Positions 1 to 9,396 of a stretch of 64,000 bases of DNA are shown one piece after another (the first letter of the stretch is position 1; each line of letters begins with the position of its first letter). The stretch lies in the NCBI RefSeq assembly GCF_900105905.1, contig NZ_FNSV01000001.1:1-64000 (forward strand). Reading direction: 5' to 3'. Position numbers and translations under genes: made by a program. The notes beneath the pieces are model-generated. The model was not told the origin of the DNA. It saw only the letters and a list, made by a program, of their open reading frames with translations, and searched no databases. This stretch comes from Rhodococcus koreensis. Lineage in GTDB: Bacteria; Actinomycetota; Actinomycetes; Mycobacteriales; Mycobacteriaceae.

Positions 1-108
1 CCGCTGGCCGGAACTTGTCAGTGGGTTCTGTCATGCTGTGCGGCTCCTCATTGGGGCGACGAACGGGCCGTCAGGCTCGCAGTCTCGACAGAGCACTGAG
101 GATGAACG

Positions 109-683
109 ATGAATGACATGAACCTGCCGGTTCCGGAGCAGGACCCGACCGCCTCCCCTGCTACACCGAAGAGGTGGCGGTGGATCACCGCCGTGGTGGT
201 GGCGGTAGTCGTCGGCGCCGCGCTCGGTACCGCAGTGGCCAAGGCCACCGAGCGAGACGTCCTTGCCGAGCGGACGGCGGCACTCGAGCAGCGTGAGGCC
301 GAGGTGGCGCAGCGCGACACCGATACCGCGCAGAAGGAGGACTCCCTGTCGCTGCGATCCGACGGGCTCGATACCCGGCAGGCCGAACTCGACAAAATCT
401 CCGCCGATCTGGGACGGCGTGAGCAGGCTCTGCTGCCCAAGGAGCAGGCAGCGGCACGGTCGAAGATCACCAAGGACGGGATCTACCTGGTGGGTAAGGA
501 CATCGAGCCGGGCACCTATCAGACATCGGCGGGAGCGGGTGCTACTGGCAACGCTCCAGTGGCACATCCGGCGACTTCGACGACATTCTCGCGAACGGAA
601 ACGAAAGCGGTCAGGCGATCGTCACGATCGCGGCCTCCGACGTCGCGTTCACCACAAACGCTGCGGCAGCTGGCAGCGGATGA
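109..683 (+). pseudogene. Membrane-anchored exported protein, frameshifted
   Basis: The ATG at 109 follows a GAGG ribosome site. The protein begins with a proline-rich cytoplasmic tail, one membrane helix at about residues 25-45 and a long charged heptad-like region (residues 48-115, probable coiled coil). It ends in a small domain starting GIYLVGKDIEPGTYQ. Near position 539 the frame breaks. A one-base shift restores CYWQRSSG and a continuation that stops at 681-683, matching the domain in the next gene (shared GxYxVGxDIEPGTY and CYWxRxSGxSGDFDxxxAN). The break fits loss of one G in a GGG run. Whether it is real decay or a sequencing error cannot be decided here. No biochemical role is known to me for this domain. 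Confidence 0.65.
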
Positions 684-804
684 GCTGACCAGGATCGATC
701 CGAGCATCTTTGTCGGACCCTTCTGTCATTCTGTCCGGCTCACCTGCGAGCACGGACTTTCCGGACGGGAAGACCCGTCAACACTTGAACTCCAGGAGTA
801 ATGA

Positions 805-1195
805 ATGCGGAAACCTCGTGAACACCACTGTTGCGGCGCTCGCTGTTGGCGGCCTCCTCCTTGCCGGGGCCAATGCTGCCTGGGCAGCGCCGGCCGCCGT
901 GATCGACGGGGACGGCGTCTACCGTGTCGGCATCGACATCGAACCGGGGACGTATTACACCGGCGGCGGTGGGGACTACTGCTATTGGGAGCGGCAGTCC
1001 GGACTCAGCGGCGATTTCGACGAACTCATCGCGAATGACTTCATCGAGGACGGACCGGCCGCCGTGACGATCAAGTCCAGTGACGTCGGCTTCAGCACCG
1101 ACGGGTGCGGCACCTGGGTGCGGCAGTCAGCTCCGGCTCCGGCTGCTCCGGCTCCGGCTCCGGCGTCTGTGCCCTGGTCACCGTTCGGCTCGTGA
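805..1195 (+). pseudogene. Small secreted protein, paralogue of upstream gene
   Basis: The mature part repeats the domain of the upstream gene (GVYRVGIDIEPGTY, then CYWERQSG) and ends in an Ala-Pro-rich tail. The signal peptide (VNTTVAALAVGGLLLAGANAAWA) reads only from a GTG at 818. The well-placed ribosome site (CAGGAG at 793-798) instead serves the ATG at 805, which is in another frame. Removing one base near 811-815 joins ATG-Arg-Lys/Asn-Leu to the GTG codon and gives a standard signal peptide. Either translation starts at 818 or there is a one-base insertion. The upstream gene and this one form a tandem pair of exported proteins of unknown function. Confidence 0.6.
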
Positions 1196-1266
1196 CCACC
1201 ACCCGCCGCCCCGACCTTCCGGTGCCGGGGGCGGCGTTCCGTCTTTCCTCCAGAGAAGAGAGCGTC

Positions 1267-1614
1267 ATGGGGAACATGTACTTCGGCCCGAACCACGGGC
1301 AGATCAACATCATTCAGAACAACATCCACCAGGGGTATCGGCGGTCGCCGCGCCGCACCAGTCATCCGATCCTGACCGGCATCGCCGTCCTGTTCGCGAT
1401 CGGATTGCTGATCAAGTTCTGGTGGGTGGTGCTGATGGTGCTCGCCATCTGGATCGGAGTGAAGGCGTTCCGGAAATGGCAGCACCGGCAAGCGCTGGCC
1501 GAGCAGGAACGGGCGCGGATCGCGGCCCGCGCCGACATGCAGAACCAGGCATTCCTCGCCGGTGATCCCTATGGAATCTACGGATATCCGCAGAACCCGC
1601 AGGGCCCCCTGTGA
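1267..1614 (+). CDS. Small membrane protein
   Basis: The 115-residue product starts at an ATG 5 nt after an AGAAGAGAG ribosome site. Residues about 38-62 form one long or two short hydrophobic helices (ILTGIAVLFAIGLLIKFWWV...), followed by a basic amphipathic stretch (FRKWQHRQALAEQERARIAAR) and a Gly/Tyr/Pro-rich tail (GIYGYPQNPQGPL). The N-terminus is Asn/Gln-rich. It lies 70 nt behind the preceding exported protein and may share its transcript. I do not recognise the family. Confidence 0.6.
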   Translation: MGNMYFGPNHGQINIIQNNIHQGYRRSPRRTSHPILTGIAVLFAIGLLIKFWWVVLMVLAIWIGVKAFRKWQHRQALAEQERARIAARADMQNQAFLAGDPYGIYGYPQNPQGPL

Positions 1615-1805
1615 CCGGTTGCTGTCGAGGCGCGACGACCGCCGGCAAACGCGACTCCACGAGCGGGGTCGCGGAGACCAGTGGTCTTACCGTCCACGCC
1701 AGGTAATTTCGACCGTACGCAGGAGCGCCGCTCCCCCGCCGGCACACGGAACGCTGGCCTCGAGCTGACAAGACCCCTCTACCCCTACTCCCTCAGGAGA
1801 GCCAC

Positions 1806-3821
1806 ATGGCCCTATCCGGACATACCGCCGCGGTTCGCGAGAACTATCTCCCCCTGCCCACCCGAGATGACGGCTATCGGCAGATCCTGCTGCTCGGGAC
1901 CACCGGCGCCGGCAAGACCACCGTCGTTCGCCAACTGCTCGGCACCGATCCGGACAACGACCGATTCCCGTCCACTTCCACCGCGAAGACCACCGTGTCG
2001 GACACCGAGATCGTGCTCGCTCCCGGCCCCTTCCAGGCCGTCATCACGTTCTTTTCCCGCGACGAAGTCGTCCGCCACCTCGAAGAATGTGCGAGCCGTG
2101 CGGCAGTGTCGATCCTCAACGGGCTCGACCGCTCTCGGGTCCGCGAGCACCTCCTCGATCACGAGCAGCAACGGTTCCGCTTCAGCTATGTTCTGGGCCG
2201 GCGCCAGGAGCCCGCTTCCGATCAGGAGGAGGATGTGGTCGAGAACGACCCCTTCGATATCTTCGACGAGCCCGGCCCAGCATTGACCGATGCCGGATCC
2301 GAGACCTTCGGCGCCGACCCGCAAGCACTCCCCACGATCGACCTCGCCGAAACGGAGGCTGTCGTCGATCAAGCCATCGACACGCTGCAGACGCTTGTCG
2401 CAACACACAGCGATACTGCACGACGCGAACTCGGCGTTGACGGCGTCGACGAGGAAAAGGAACTGAAGGACCTGCTCGAGGAGGAGTTGGATCGTCTGCT
2501 CAGGGCAGATCCACGATTCGATCAGATCACCGATGCGCTGCTCCTCGAGATCGACAAGCGGTTTCGTGCGCTGTCGATCGGTCAGGTCGACCGGGGCGAC
2601 AACGGCTGGCCGCTGAGCTGGACCTGGAAGAGCGACGACCGAACCGCGTTCCTGCGGGCCGTCAACCGCTTCTCCTCAAACTATGCGCCCCTGTTCGGGC
2701 ACCTGCTCTCCCCTCTGGTGGACGGCATCCGCGTGGCCGGACCGTTCGCGCCCGCCTGGAACGATGGTGCAGTCCCCCCGCTGGTCCTCATCGACGGGGA
2801 AGGCCTCGGTCACACCCCGACGTCAGCGGCGGCCCTGTCGATGGCGGTGTCGGAACGCATCAACACCGTCGACGTGGTACTGCTGGTCGACAACGCCGCC
2901 CAACCGATGCAGGCCGCTCCCGCCGCCGCGATCCGGTCGATTCTCATCTCCGGCAACGTCGACAAGCTCGTGTTCTGCTTCACCCACTTCGACGAGGTCA
3001 CCGGCGACAACCTCGCCACCCCGAGAGACCGGGCCGATCACGTGCGCGGCAGCGCCAACAACCTGCTGGCCGCCATCCGTACCGATCTCCATCAGCGGGA
3101 CGAGCAGGCACTTCGCCGGCGACTCGACAACGCCACGGTCTACCTCTCACGCATCGACAAACCGCTCGACCCCAGCGACCGTGAAGGCCTCTTCACGATC
3201 AAGTCCTTCCGCAAGCTCCTCGACGTGATCGAGAAGACCGGCGAACGACCCGACCTGGGCCCGGCCCGGCCGATCTACCGTAAGGACGAGCTTCATCAGG
3301 CCGTCGTTGCTGCCGTCGAGAAGTTCCACCACCGCTGGGACGCGATCCTCGGACTGAAAACATCGCGTGCTGTCGCCCGGGAACATTGGACACGGATCAA
3401 GGCGCTCAACAAACGCTTCGCCGAGGCCAGTGACGATCAATACGACACCCTCCGGCCGTCGGCGGAGCTGCGGGAGTTCGTCAAGGAGGAGCTCTACCGT
3501 CAGCTCGAATCGCCGCGGGGCTGGAACGGCCACCGCCCGGACGACGCCGAACACACCGCCATCGTCAACCAACTCGCGCAGGGCGTGGCCCGCGGGCTGA
3601 ACGCTCCGATCAGCGGACGGTTATCTACCGCGGCTCAGCCGGAGTGGGAACGCAGCTACGACCTGTACGGGTCCGGTTCCACCCGCCAGCGGGCGAACCA
3701 TATCGCCCACGACATCTTCGATCGCTTCGTACCGGAAGCATCGAACGACAACAGCTTCGTATCCGACCTGCTCACGGTCGTCGAGGCAGCCGCCGCCGAA
3801 GTCGACGCCTCGCTCGAGTAG
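1806..3821 (+). CDS. P-loop GTPase-like protein
   Basis: This 671-residue protein has a clear Walker A/G1 motif (GTTGAGKTT, residues 31-39), a Walker B/G3-like LVLIDGEGLGHT near residue 326, and FCFTHFDE near residue 390, which resembles a G4 specificity motif. The order and spacing (a large insertion between G1 and G3) suggest a dynamin-like or other large GTPase rather than a Ras-type one. The inserted region is acidic and mostly helical. No membrane segment or signal peptide is visible, so it should be cytosolic. The ATG follows a CAGGAGAG ribosome site. The gene is intact although its neighbours carry frameshifts. The exact family is not recognised. Large GTPases on mobile elements can act in phage defence, but nothing here proves that. 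Confidence 0.75.
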   Translation: MALSGHTAAVRENYLPLPTRDDGYRQILLLGTTGAGKTTVVRQLLGTDPDNDRFPSTSTAKTTVSDTEIVLAPGPFQAVITFFSRDEVVRHLEECASRAAVSILNGLDRSRVREHLLDHEQQRFRFSYVLGRRQEPASDQEEDVVENDPFDIFDEPGPALTDAGSETFGADPQALPTIDLAETEAVVDQAIDTLQTLVATHSDTARRELGVDGVDEEKELKDLLEEELDRLLRADPRFDQITDALLLEIDKRFRALSIGQVDRGDNGWPLSWTWKSDDRTAFLRAVNRFSSNYAPLFGHLLSPLVDGIRVAGPFAPAWNDGAVPPLVLIDGEGLGHTPTSAAALSMAVSERINTVDVVLLVDNAAQPMQAAPAAAIRSILISGNVDKLVFCFTHFDEVTGDNLATPRDRADHVRGSANNLLAAIRTDLHQRDEQALRRRLDNATVYLSRIDKPLDPSDREGLFTIKSFRKLLDVIEKTGERPDLGPARPIYRKDELHQAVVAAVEKFHHRWDAILGLKTSRAVAREHWTRIKALNKRFAEASDDQYDTLRPSAELREFVKEELYRQLESPRGWNGHRPDDAEHTAIVNQLAQGVARGLNAPISGRLSTAAQPEWERSYDLYGSGSTRQRANHIAHDIFDRFVPEASNDNSFVSDLLTVVEAAAAEVDASLE

Positions 3822-3916
3822 CCACAGTCGGCTCAGACCACGTCGAGGCCCGCACTGTCATCACGGCACAGCGGGCCTCGACAGGGCTCCCGCAGGCACA
3901 CGCCGAAGGAAACACC

Positions 3917-4416
3917 ATGCACGATGACGACGATCATTGGGAACGGCTTATTTTCGGAGCCGAGAAGTTCCAGCGGGACCTCGAAGTTCACGCCTTGAAT
4001 TTGAAGTTCCATCACTCCGAGAGCGGGCACTGGCAGGACAAGGCCCACAAGATCCTGAGGTGGATCCTGTTATTCGCGATCCTCACCGTCAGCTTAATGA
4101 TCCTTACGCTGCTCGAGCTCTTCATCGGGCATCAATCGAACTGGTGGTTGGTGGGGGAGGTTACTTCTGCTGTCTCATCTCCTGCGTTCTCGCATACGTG
4201 CACGGCCGCTGCATCAAGCGATCGAGGGCCGCGAGCGAGAGATTTCGGTCCCTCGAACCACCCGCGAGCCTTCGCCCTCTGATGGCGTCCATCGACGCCG
4301 AGATCGAAGCGGACGAGCGGGCCGCCGCCGCTGCGAAGAAGCGAGGTTGGCGATATGGACGTCGTCTATCTCAGTACGGCGAACGTCGTCAGCCTGGAAG
4401 GCTGGGACATGACTGA
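3917..4416 (+). pseudogene. Two-helix membrane protein, frameshifted
   Basis: The ATG at 3917 follows GAAGGAAAC. The first frame encodes an acidic start (MHDDDDHWERL), a helix and a clear membrane segment (ILRWILLFAILTVSLMILTLL), then enters low-quality sequence. At a GGGGG run (4153-4157) the neighbouring frame continues sensibly with a second hydrophobic segment (YFCCLISCVLAYVHG) and an acidic-basic tail ending at 4416. One missing G would join the two into a protein of about 166 residues. Codon usage after the switch is typical of the region. Function unknown. Confidence 0.55.
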
Positions 4417-4620
4417 CGTCCGGCGTACCTGAAAGATGCCCCCGAATGGCCGAAGCCGAAGCACGGCCTCGCACGCATGTAGACCGACTGAATGTCGGCT
4501 GCTCGAAGGACGTGTGGAGAACTCATACACTCAATTACTCTTCGGCTCAGTGTCATTCACGCGATATACATGCGCCTGATCATTCCTCTACATGCTGAGG
4601 GCCTCGTCTAAGTTATAGCG

Positions 4621-4944
4621 ATGACCACGCGCAAGCGGATTGACCGCAAAAGACTGGATCAGCTGGCCGAAATCGGGGCCCGCCGGCGCGAGTTGCGAGC
4701 CGAACTTGCCAAAGTGGAGGCCGACATCGACCCGCTCCTGAAGGGAGTCTACCTCGAAGGGTGGTCGTGGGATCAGATTGCGGACGCTTCCGGACTGTCG
4801 TTACAGACGGTCTCCAACCGGCTCCGCAAGCAGGGTGTGATCAACGGCGAGCGCGACGACTCGGGCCCGTTCGACCAGTTCACCAAAGCCGACTTGCGGA
4901 CCGAACGAGCGCAGAAGATTGCTTCCGAGCGGCGGAAGAAATGA
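4621..4944 (+). CDS. Small HTH DNA-binding protein
   Basis: The 107-residue basic protein has an N-terminal coiled-coil-like helix (RIDRKRLDQLAEIGARRREL) and a helix-turn-helix at about residues 48-72 (SWDQIADASGLSLQTVSNRL), the kind seen in sigma-70 region 4-like and other small actinobacterial plasmid regulators. The tail is Lys/Arg-rich. Its TGA overlaps the ATG of the next gene (ATGA), so the two are probably translated together. It could regulate its own operon or guide the nuclease-like partner to DNA. The last part is inference. Confidence 0.7.
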   Translation: MTTRKRIDRKRLDQLAEIGARRRELRAELAKVEADIDPLLKGVYLEGWSWDQIADASGLSLQTVSNRLRKQGVINGERDDSGPFDQFTKADLRTERAQKIASERRKK

Positions 4945-6098
4945 GGCGGCCTTCGACATTGACGTCTCTACTGTCCCGCCAGCCGGCTCACACTCCTGCC
5001 GCAGGGCGCGCTGCGTCCAGGCCACCATCAGACCTGTCTGCCGATGACCTCTCAGCCGATTGGGCGGGTGACGAGTGTGTGGCACAGTGGGCGATCGGTC
5101 GTGGTTTCGGCGTCGCCGCGTTTCCCTTCGACCGCGATGGGTTGAAGCTGTTCAAGAGCGAGTATCCCGCCGATCGGTGCGGTCTCTATGTGTTCGAGTG
5201 CGTTAACCATGACGTGTATATCGGAATCGGCAAAGATGTGGCCGAACGACTGCCCCAACACCGCAAGAAGCACCCTGACGCCCTGACCTTCCGCTTCCTA
5301 CCGCATCCCGGGAATGAAGCGGAACGTCGGACCATGGAGCGGCGGCTCGTCCGCGATGCCCAAACCGCCGGCCTGACCGTCCGCAACCGGGAACACGCCA
5401 GCGGGCATGTGGGGCCCTCGACGCTCGATGTCTTGATCAGCGAGCAGGAGCAGCAAGCATGGCTGCATGATCCAGCTGGGATCAATGCGCTCGACGAGTC
5501 CGCCCTGGTCGAACTCGGTCACAGTCAACTCGCCGCCCACGAAGGCGACTTCCAACGGCTCCGCCGGCACCCGCGCTACGCCGAGATCATCGAGGTCCTC
5601 AGCACATACGCCGCTTCCTGCATTCCGTTCCCACGCCGCACCGAGGCCACCTTTTGGACCGTGAGCTGTTTCCCCAGCTCCAACCGCACCCGAATCTTCT
5701 GCATCTCCATGGCTACGCTGGAGACCTTCTTCATCGCCGTCTCCGACAACGACCACAGTGAGATTCACGCCCGAATGTTCGTGGACAAACGTCACCTGCC
5801 CTCCGGCAAGTGGGGCCGTGTTCTCCTCGCCGCCCGCGGAACGATGTTCGACGACGACCATGGTCACAAGTCGGGCGGCGCCTTCGAGCAATGCCTGGCC
5901 GTCAACGACATCCGCGATCTGCGGTCGGTCCTGAAGTCGAAGCATGTCCGGGCAGCGGCGGCAGCATTCAATCTCGACCTGATGCGCAAACGACAGTCCG
6001 CCTACAAGCCGTCACACTGCCGCCAACTCGCTCAGGCCGCGCTCGACATCTCAAGCCCAGAGGCCACCTCCAGGCCGGGTACCACTCACCTCACGTGA
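4941..6098 (+). CDS. GIY-YIG nuclease-like protein
   Basis: The start chosen is the ATG that overlaps the stop of the HTH gene; this gives 385 residues. Residues about 79-150 contain GLYVFECVNHDVYIGIGKDVAERLPQH-type sequence: the GLY...YIG pair, an Arg about five residues later and downstream acidic residues (EAERRTMERRL), matching the GIY-YIG endonuclease core. The remaining 230 residues are not recognised and may form a target-recognition or effector domain. A coupled HTH plus GIY-YIG pair suggests a homing, restriction or mobile-element function. A perfect hairpin lies 19 nt after the stop. Confidence 0.65.
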   Translation: MRRPSTLTSLLSRQPAHTPAAGRAASRPPSDLSADDLSADWAGDECVAQWAIGRGFGVAAFPFDRDGLKLFKSEYPADRCGLYVFECVNHDVYIGIGKDVAERLPQHRKKHPDALTFRFLPHPGNEAERRTMERRLVRDAQTAGLTVRNREHASGHVGPSTLDVLISEQEQQAWLHDPAGINALDESALVELGHSQLAAHEGDFQRLRRHPRYAEIIEVLSTYAASCIPFPRRTEATFWTVSCFPSSNRTRIFCISMATLETFFIAVSDNDHSEIHARMFVDKRHLPSGKWGRVLLAARGTMFDDDHGHKSGGAFEQCLAVNDIRDLRSVLKSKHVRAAAAAFNLDLMRKRQSAYKPSHCRQLAQAALDISSPEATSRPGTTHLT

Positions 6099-6116
6099 AA
6101 AGTGCCCGTACGGAAT

Positions 6117-6152
6117 GCGTCAGGCTCCCCAGTGCACTGAGGAGCCTGACGC
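6117..6152 (+). terminator. Perfect 12-bp hairpin after the GIY-YIG gene
   Basis: GCGTCAGGCTCC at 6117-6128 is exactly inverted at 6141-6152 with a 12-nt loop. It sits 19 nt after the stop codon at 6098, between this operon and the convergent gene ending at 6322. No U-run follows, so it is a hairpin-only terminator or mRNA-end stabiliser. It can act for both strands. Confidence 0.6.
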
Positions 6153-6321
6153 GGAATCCCTCTGGAAGGAAGTGATTCACCTCGAAAAATACAAGCGGCC
6201 CCGTCGTCGCGTCAAATCGCGCGGAACCTCCCAGAAGGGCCCGAAAAGACAGGCCCCGCATGTAGATCGAACTGTGCATATCAGCTGAACCCGGACCGCG
6301 TGGTGAACGCGTGAGCGTTGG

Positions 6322-7325
6322 TCATTCCAACGAGACGAACACTTCGTCGTCACCGCTGAACGACGCTTCGACGATCCAATTGGCACCGGGGAGCTGCTCC
6401 GCGGGCACGGAGACACAGACGTTTCCGCGTGATGTTCCGCGCGGATACAACTCGCCGGTGTCGCGGAGGGCGTTCGGAATAACGCCGCAGGAATCGGCCG
6501 ATGCGCTACCGAAGACGTTGTTCGATGAACCAAGGATCCGGAAGTTCAGATCAATCCACGGAGTGCCGGTCTCGGCACCGGTGTAGGTGGCCGACACATC
6601 CGCCATGACGAACTGACGGCCGGCGACCGGGGGTCGTTGAACTGGTTCTCTGCGAGGACCGCGTCCGTCGCGTCCCGGGTGGTGGAATGGATCGTGATGT
6701 CCCATCCCGGCAGGGTCAGTGCCTGGCCCGGGTGCAGCGGGTTCTCCCGGCTACCGGGAGCCGCTTCGGCGTCGGGTGCGGGTGCTTCCCCGGTGACAGT
6801 GGATGCCGAATCCCCGAGGTTGTCCAGCTTCTGATCCAACTCGTCGACGGCACCGAAAAAGATCGTCATCCCCCAGATTCCGAGTGCCACTGCCACGACT
6901 CCGAGTCCTGTGCCTGCGAGGGTCATGATCTTATTCGTCGCGAGCCTCTTCCGGACTCGACCAAATCCCAGCAGCCCGAACAGAACAGACAACAGCCCCA
7001 GGATGAGCGCGATGAACCCGGTCAGGGGAACCAGTCCGAAAACCACTCCGACGATGGCCAGAACGAGGGCGGTGACCCCGAAACCGTTGCGAACTGACGT
7101 GGAGGACGCATCGCGGGCGAGATCGGGGTACGACCGCGCCGAGAAGGTGGGGTTGCTGCTCTCGTTGGTCCTCGGGTCGAACCCACTCGGTGGCGGGGTA
7201 ACCGTCCCCGGATGCGCAGGAAGCGGCTGGGTTGCTGCAGTCCATTGCTGCCCGTCCCACCAGCGAAGCTGGGGTTTGCCCTCCGGATCGGGATGCCAGC
7301 CCGGCTGGGGCGTCGGTGTCGTCAT
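6322..7325 (-). pseudogene. DUF2510-type membrane protein, frameshifted
   Basis: From the ATG at 7325 the protein begins PGWHPDPEGKPQLRWWDGQQWT, the DUF2510 signature found at the start of many actinobacterial membrane proteins. It continues with a Pro-rich linker and two or three membrane helices (about residues 80-165), then an extracellular part with a DUF4352-like beta-sandwich flavour (ENPLHPGQALTLPGWDITI). The frame breaks at a CCCCC run (6629-6633). Inserting one C continues with VAGRQFVMADVSATYTG and runs to 6322. The contraction looks like the other homopolymer losses in this half of the window. Intact, it would be a membrane-anchored exported protein of about 334 residues. Confidence 0.65.
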
Positions 7326-7534
7326 GCCGGTATCAAACCAGACGGCCCGAGCATGCCCTGCATCAGCATTTCGGGTAGCCGCACTTGACCTCACGAACCC
7401 GCGCAGCTGACCAGATGCCGCGTCAACGAACCCACCCGGCGCCCTATATCACTATTCAATTTCGACCGTTAGAGTCTTCTGGATGCAAAACCCAACCCAC
7501 ATACATCGAGCACGCCAGAGCCGGAAGCCTTCGC

Positions 7535-7783
7535 GTGGACGCTGACAGCGCCGACGCCGTCTCCGGTGGCGTCCAGACCGACGATCTCCTCACCCGAGCG
7601 GTGATCGAGGCCCTCAAGGCGGGCACGTCGTGGGCGCACATCGCCACGCAACTCGGGGTTCCGCCTCCAGTTGCCCGCGATCACCTCGCCGTGACCGATC
7701 GGGAGTGGCAGGAGGCAATCGTCGCTCACGAGAATGCCCGAGCAGCACGACTTCATGATCAGATCGGGACCCCGCGGTCGTAG
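7535..7783 (+). CDS. Small HTH protein
   Basis: The reading frame is open from 7385, but the sequence looks coding only from about the GTG at 7535 (VDADSADAV...). It carries a probable helix-turn-helix (LLTRAVIEALKAGTSWAHIATQLGVPPPVARDHL) followed by a helix (REWQEAIVAHENARAARL). The start is uncertain and an upstream indel is possible. A degraded copy of its C-terminal half lies 0.8 kb downstream. It converges with the LuxR-type gene at 7857-8132. Probably a DNA-binding regulator. Confidence 0.5.
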   Translation: MDADSADAVSGGVQTDDLLTRAVIEALKAGTSWAHIATQLGVPPPVARDHLAVTDREWQEAIVAHENARAARLHDQIGTPRS

Positions 7784-7856
7784 ACGAGGCACCGGCAGAG
7801 CCGTCGAATACCGCCCAATCGCCGGATTCCGGTTGAAACAGCAGATGATCTGGGCG

Positions 7857-8132
7857 TCAGAGCTCGTCGAGCGACACCAGCCCGTCCTGCAGCGCCCGGA
7901 CCAGCAATCCGGACTTGTCGGCAACGGGACGCCCGACGGCGGCGTACTTCGCCCGGATCCTGGCCAGGTGGGTTTGGATCGTGCCCAAACTGATTCCCAG
8001 TTCGGAGGCGGCCACGTTCTTCGATTCGCTGCGCAGCCACAGACGAAGAATTTCCACCTCGCGCGGCGACAGTGCGGGCCGCCGCTGCGGCCCCATGACG
8101 GAGTCAGGCAGGGCCCCGGGACCGGAACTCAT
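7857..8132 (-). CDS. LuxR-type HTH regulator
   Basis: The 91-residue product is almost only a LuxR/NarL-type DNA-binding domain. It begins LSPREVEILRLWLRSES, continues through NVAASELGISLGTIQTHLARIRAKYAAVG (recognition helix GTIQTHLARIRAKY) and ends in a dimer-like helix. It lacks a receiver or sensor domain. The ATG at 8132 follows GAAGGTGAG at a good distance on the minus strand, so the short form is probably genuine rather than truncated. The target is unknown. Confidence 0.75.
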   Translation of the reverse strand: MSSGPGALPDSVMGPQRRPALSPREVEILRLWLRSESKNVAASELGISLGTIQTHLARIRAKYAAVGRPVADKSGLLVRALQDGLVSLDEL

Positions 8133-8850
8133 AGCGATCTCACCTTCTCGAGCTGCAATGACTACACCCGGTCGAGCTCTGCTCGTCCGGAGCCAGCACC
8201 CCGTAATACGATCGGTCCGCGACAACGAGCTCGTTGTTTCCGCGGTGAACAAACCGTATCTGAAGCCTGTTTTATCGGACCCTGTGGTTGCGGACGCACC
8301 TGACGGAGCTTGGTTCCGTCGGAAGCCTGCCAGAACCAGGAGTGGTTCTTCGGTGTGATGGTCCATCCGACCGAGGTTGAGGGTCAACGCATCAGTGCCG
8401 CCAGTGCCAGGAGCCGCCCCCGACTCGATGAGCCGTTAGACGTGGAATCCTGATCGCTTCCGGCTTGAGGTACCGCCTCCAACCCCAGACGGTCACGGCG
8501 TAGTGAGCGAACGAGACCGGCAGAAAGCAATCGTTGCCCACCAGAACATGCGCGGTACAAGTGCGTTTCAGTGCCCCGCGAGTCGGCTGTCGATCGACAG
8601 CCACGAAAATGTCAAGTCATTCAGACGAATGAATTTTCGATGCCGCTTCTCGATACCTGCTTCCCCACTGAGGAATTCGGCGATTGATGCCGTACATTGC
8701 ATCGCGTGATCTCTCATTACTTGGCAGCGGCGAGCACACTTTGAGCACCTTGATGTCTTTGTCCTGCTCGTCGACCGTCAATGCCAGGCCGATGTTCTCG
8801 ACGGTTGGTGCCAACTATCACATTTTCGGATTGCCGAATGTGCCGGACGG
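8133..8850 (+). other. Stretch without a clear gene
   Basis: No frame in this interval looks coding across its length. The only recognisable content is the degraded HTH copy (8450-8560). The AT-richer part around 8600-8800 precedes the membrane-protein gene at 8851 and may contain its promoter. Confidence 0.4.
8450..8560 (+). pseudogene. Degraded copy of the HTH gene at 7535
   Basis: Read in one frame, this stretch gives LEVPPPTPDGHGVVSERDRQ then KAIVAHQNMR, which aligns with LGVPPPVARDHLAVTDREWQ then EAIVAHENAR from the gene at 7535-7783. The segment upstream is also similar but does not form an open frame. It is a decayed partial duplication, with no start or stop of its own. Confidence 0.55.
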
Positions 8851-9345
8851 ATGTACGCGCGAATCGTTTGCGGATGGCGAGGCCGCGTGCCAGCGCTAAT
8901 CGCCGCAATCCTCGTCGGCGCGATCGTCTTACTCGCGATCTCGGTCGTTCTTCACATCTTGTTTTGGCCATTTATCTTCGCTCAGAACTACATCCTGCTT
9001 GAGCACGGCATTGACCGCTACTCGACCCCGGCGATCATTGTCGGCGTGGTCGCGCAGCTCATCTACATCGCTGCCGCTATCGGTGGAGTGTGGATCTCGA
9101 CCAGTTGGAAGCCACCTACCGATCGAACAACGGGCAAGGTCGTTGGAGGAGGCGTGTTCCTTGTGGTGTGCGCCTTGATGTACGCATTCTTCTTCCCCTC
9201 TAACATGTCGCCACAACAACGCCTGGACATGTTCACGGAAAAGTGCACCGAGGAGGTCGAAGCCCAGCATCCGTCAGGGGACGGCCAGCCCCTCCGAGCC
9301 GATCTGATTGATCGGTGTGTAGGACGCAAAGTCGACGACATGTGA
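8851..9345 (+). CDS. Membrane protein of unknown function
   Basis: The 164-residue protein has two hydrophobic helices near the N-terminus (ALIAAILVGAIVLLAISVVLHILFW; IIVGVVAQLIYIAAAIGGVW), a third (GGGVFLVVCALMYAFFF) and a polar C-terminal part with two cysteines (KCTEEVEAQHP, DRCVGRKVDDM) that could form a disulfide if outside the cell. Start choice is uncertain; the ATG at 8851 lacks a strong ribosome site. I do not recognise the family. Confidence 0.5.
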   Translation: MYARIVCGWRGRVPALIAAILVGAIVLLAISVVLHILFWPFIFAQNYILLEHGIDRYSTPAIIVGVVAQLIYIAAAIGGVWISTSWKPPTDRTTGKVVGGGVFLVVCALMYAFFFPSNMSPQQRLDMFTEKCTEEVEAQHPSGDGQPLRADLIDRCVGRKVDDM

Positions 9346-9396
9346 CCTTCGCGAATGCCCCGTGCCACTGTGCAAACCCGCGATCGCCCGTTCGCC

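Noticed and set aside
4761..4940. N-terminal extension of the GIY-YIG gene upstream of 4941
   Set aside because: It would overlap the HTH gene for 180 bp. The ATGA-coupled ATG is the sensible start.
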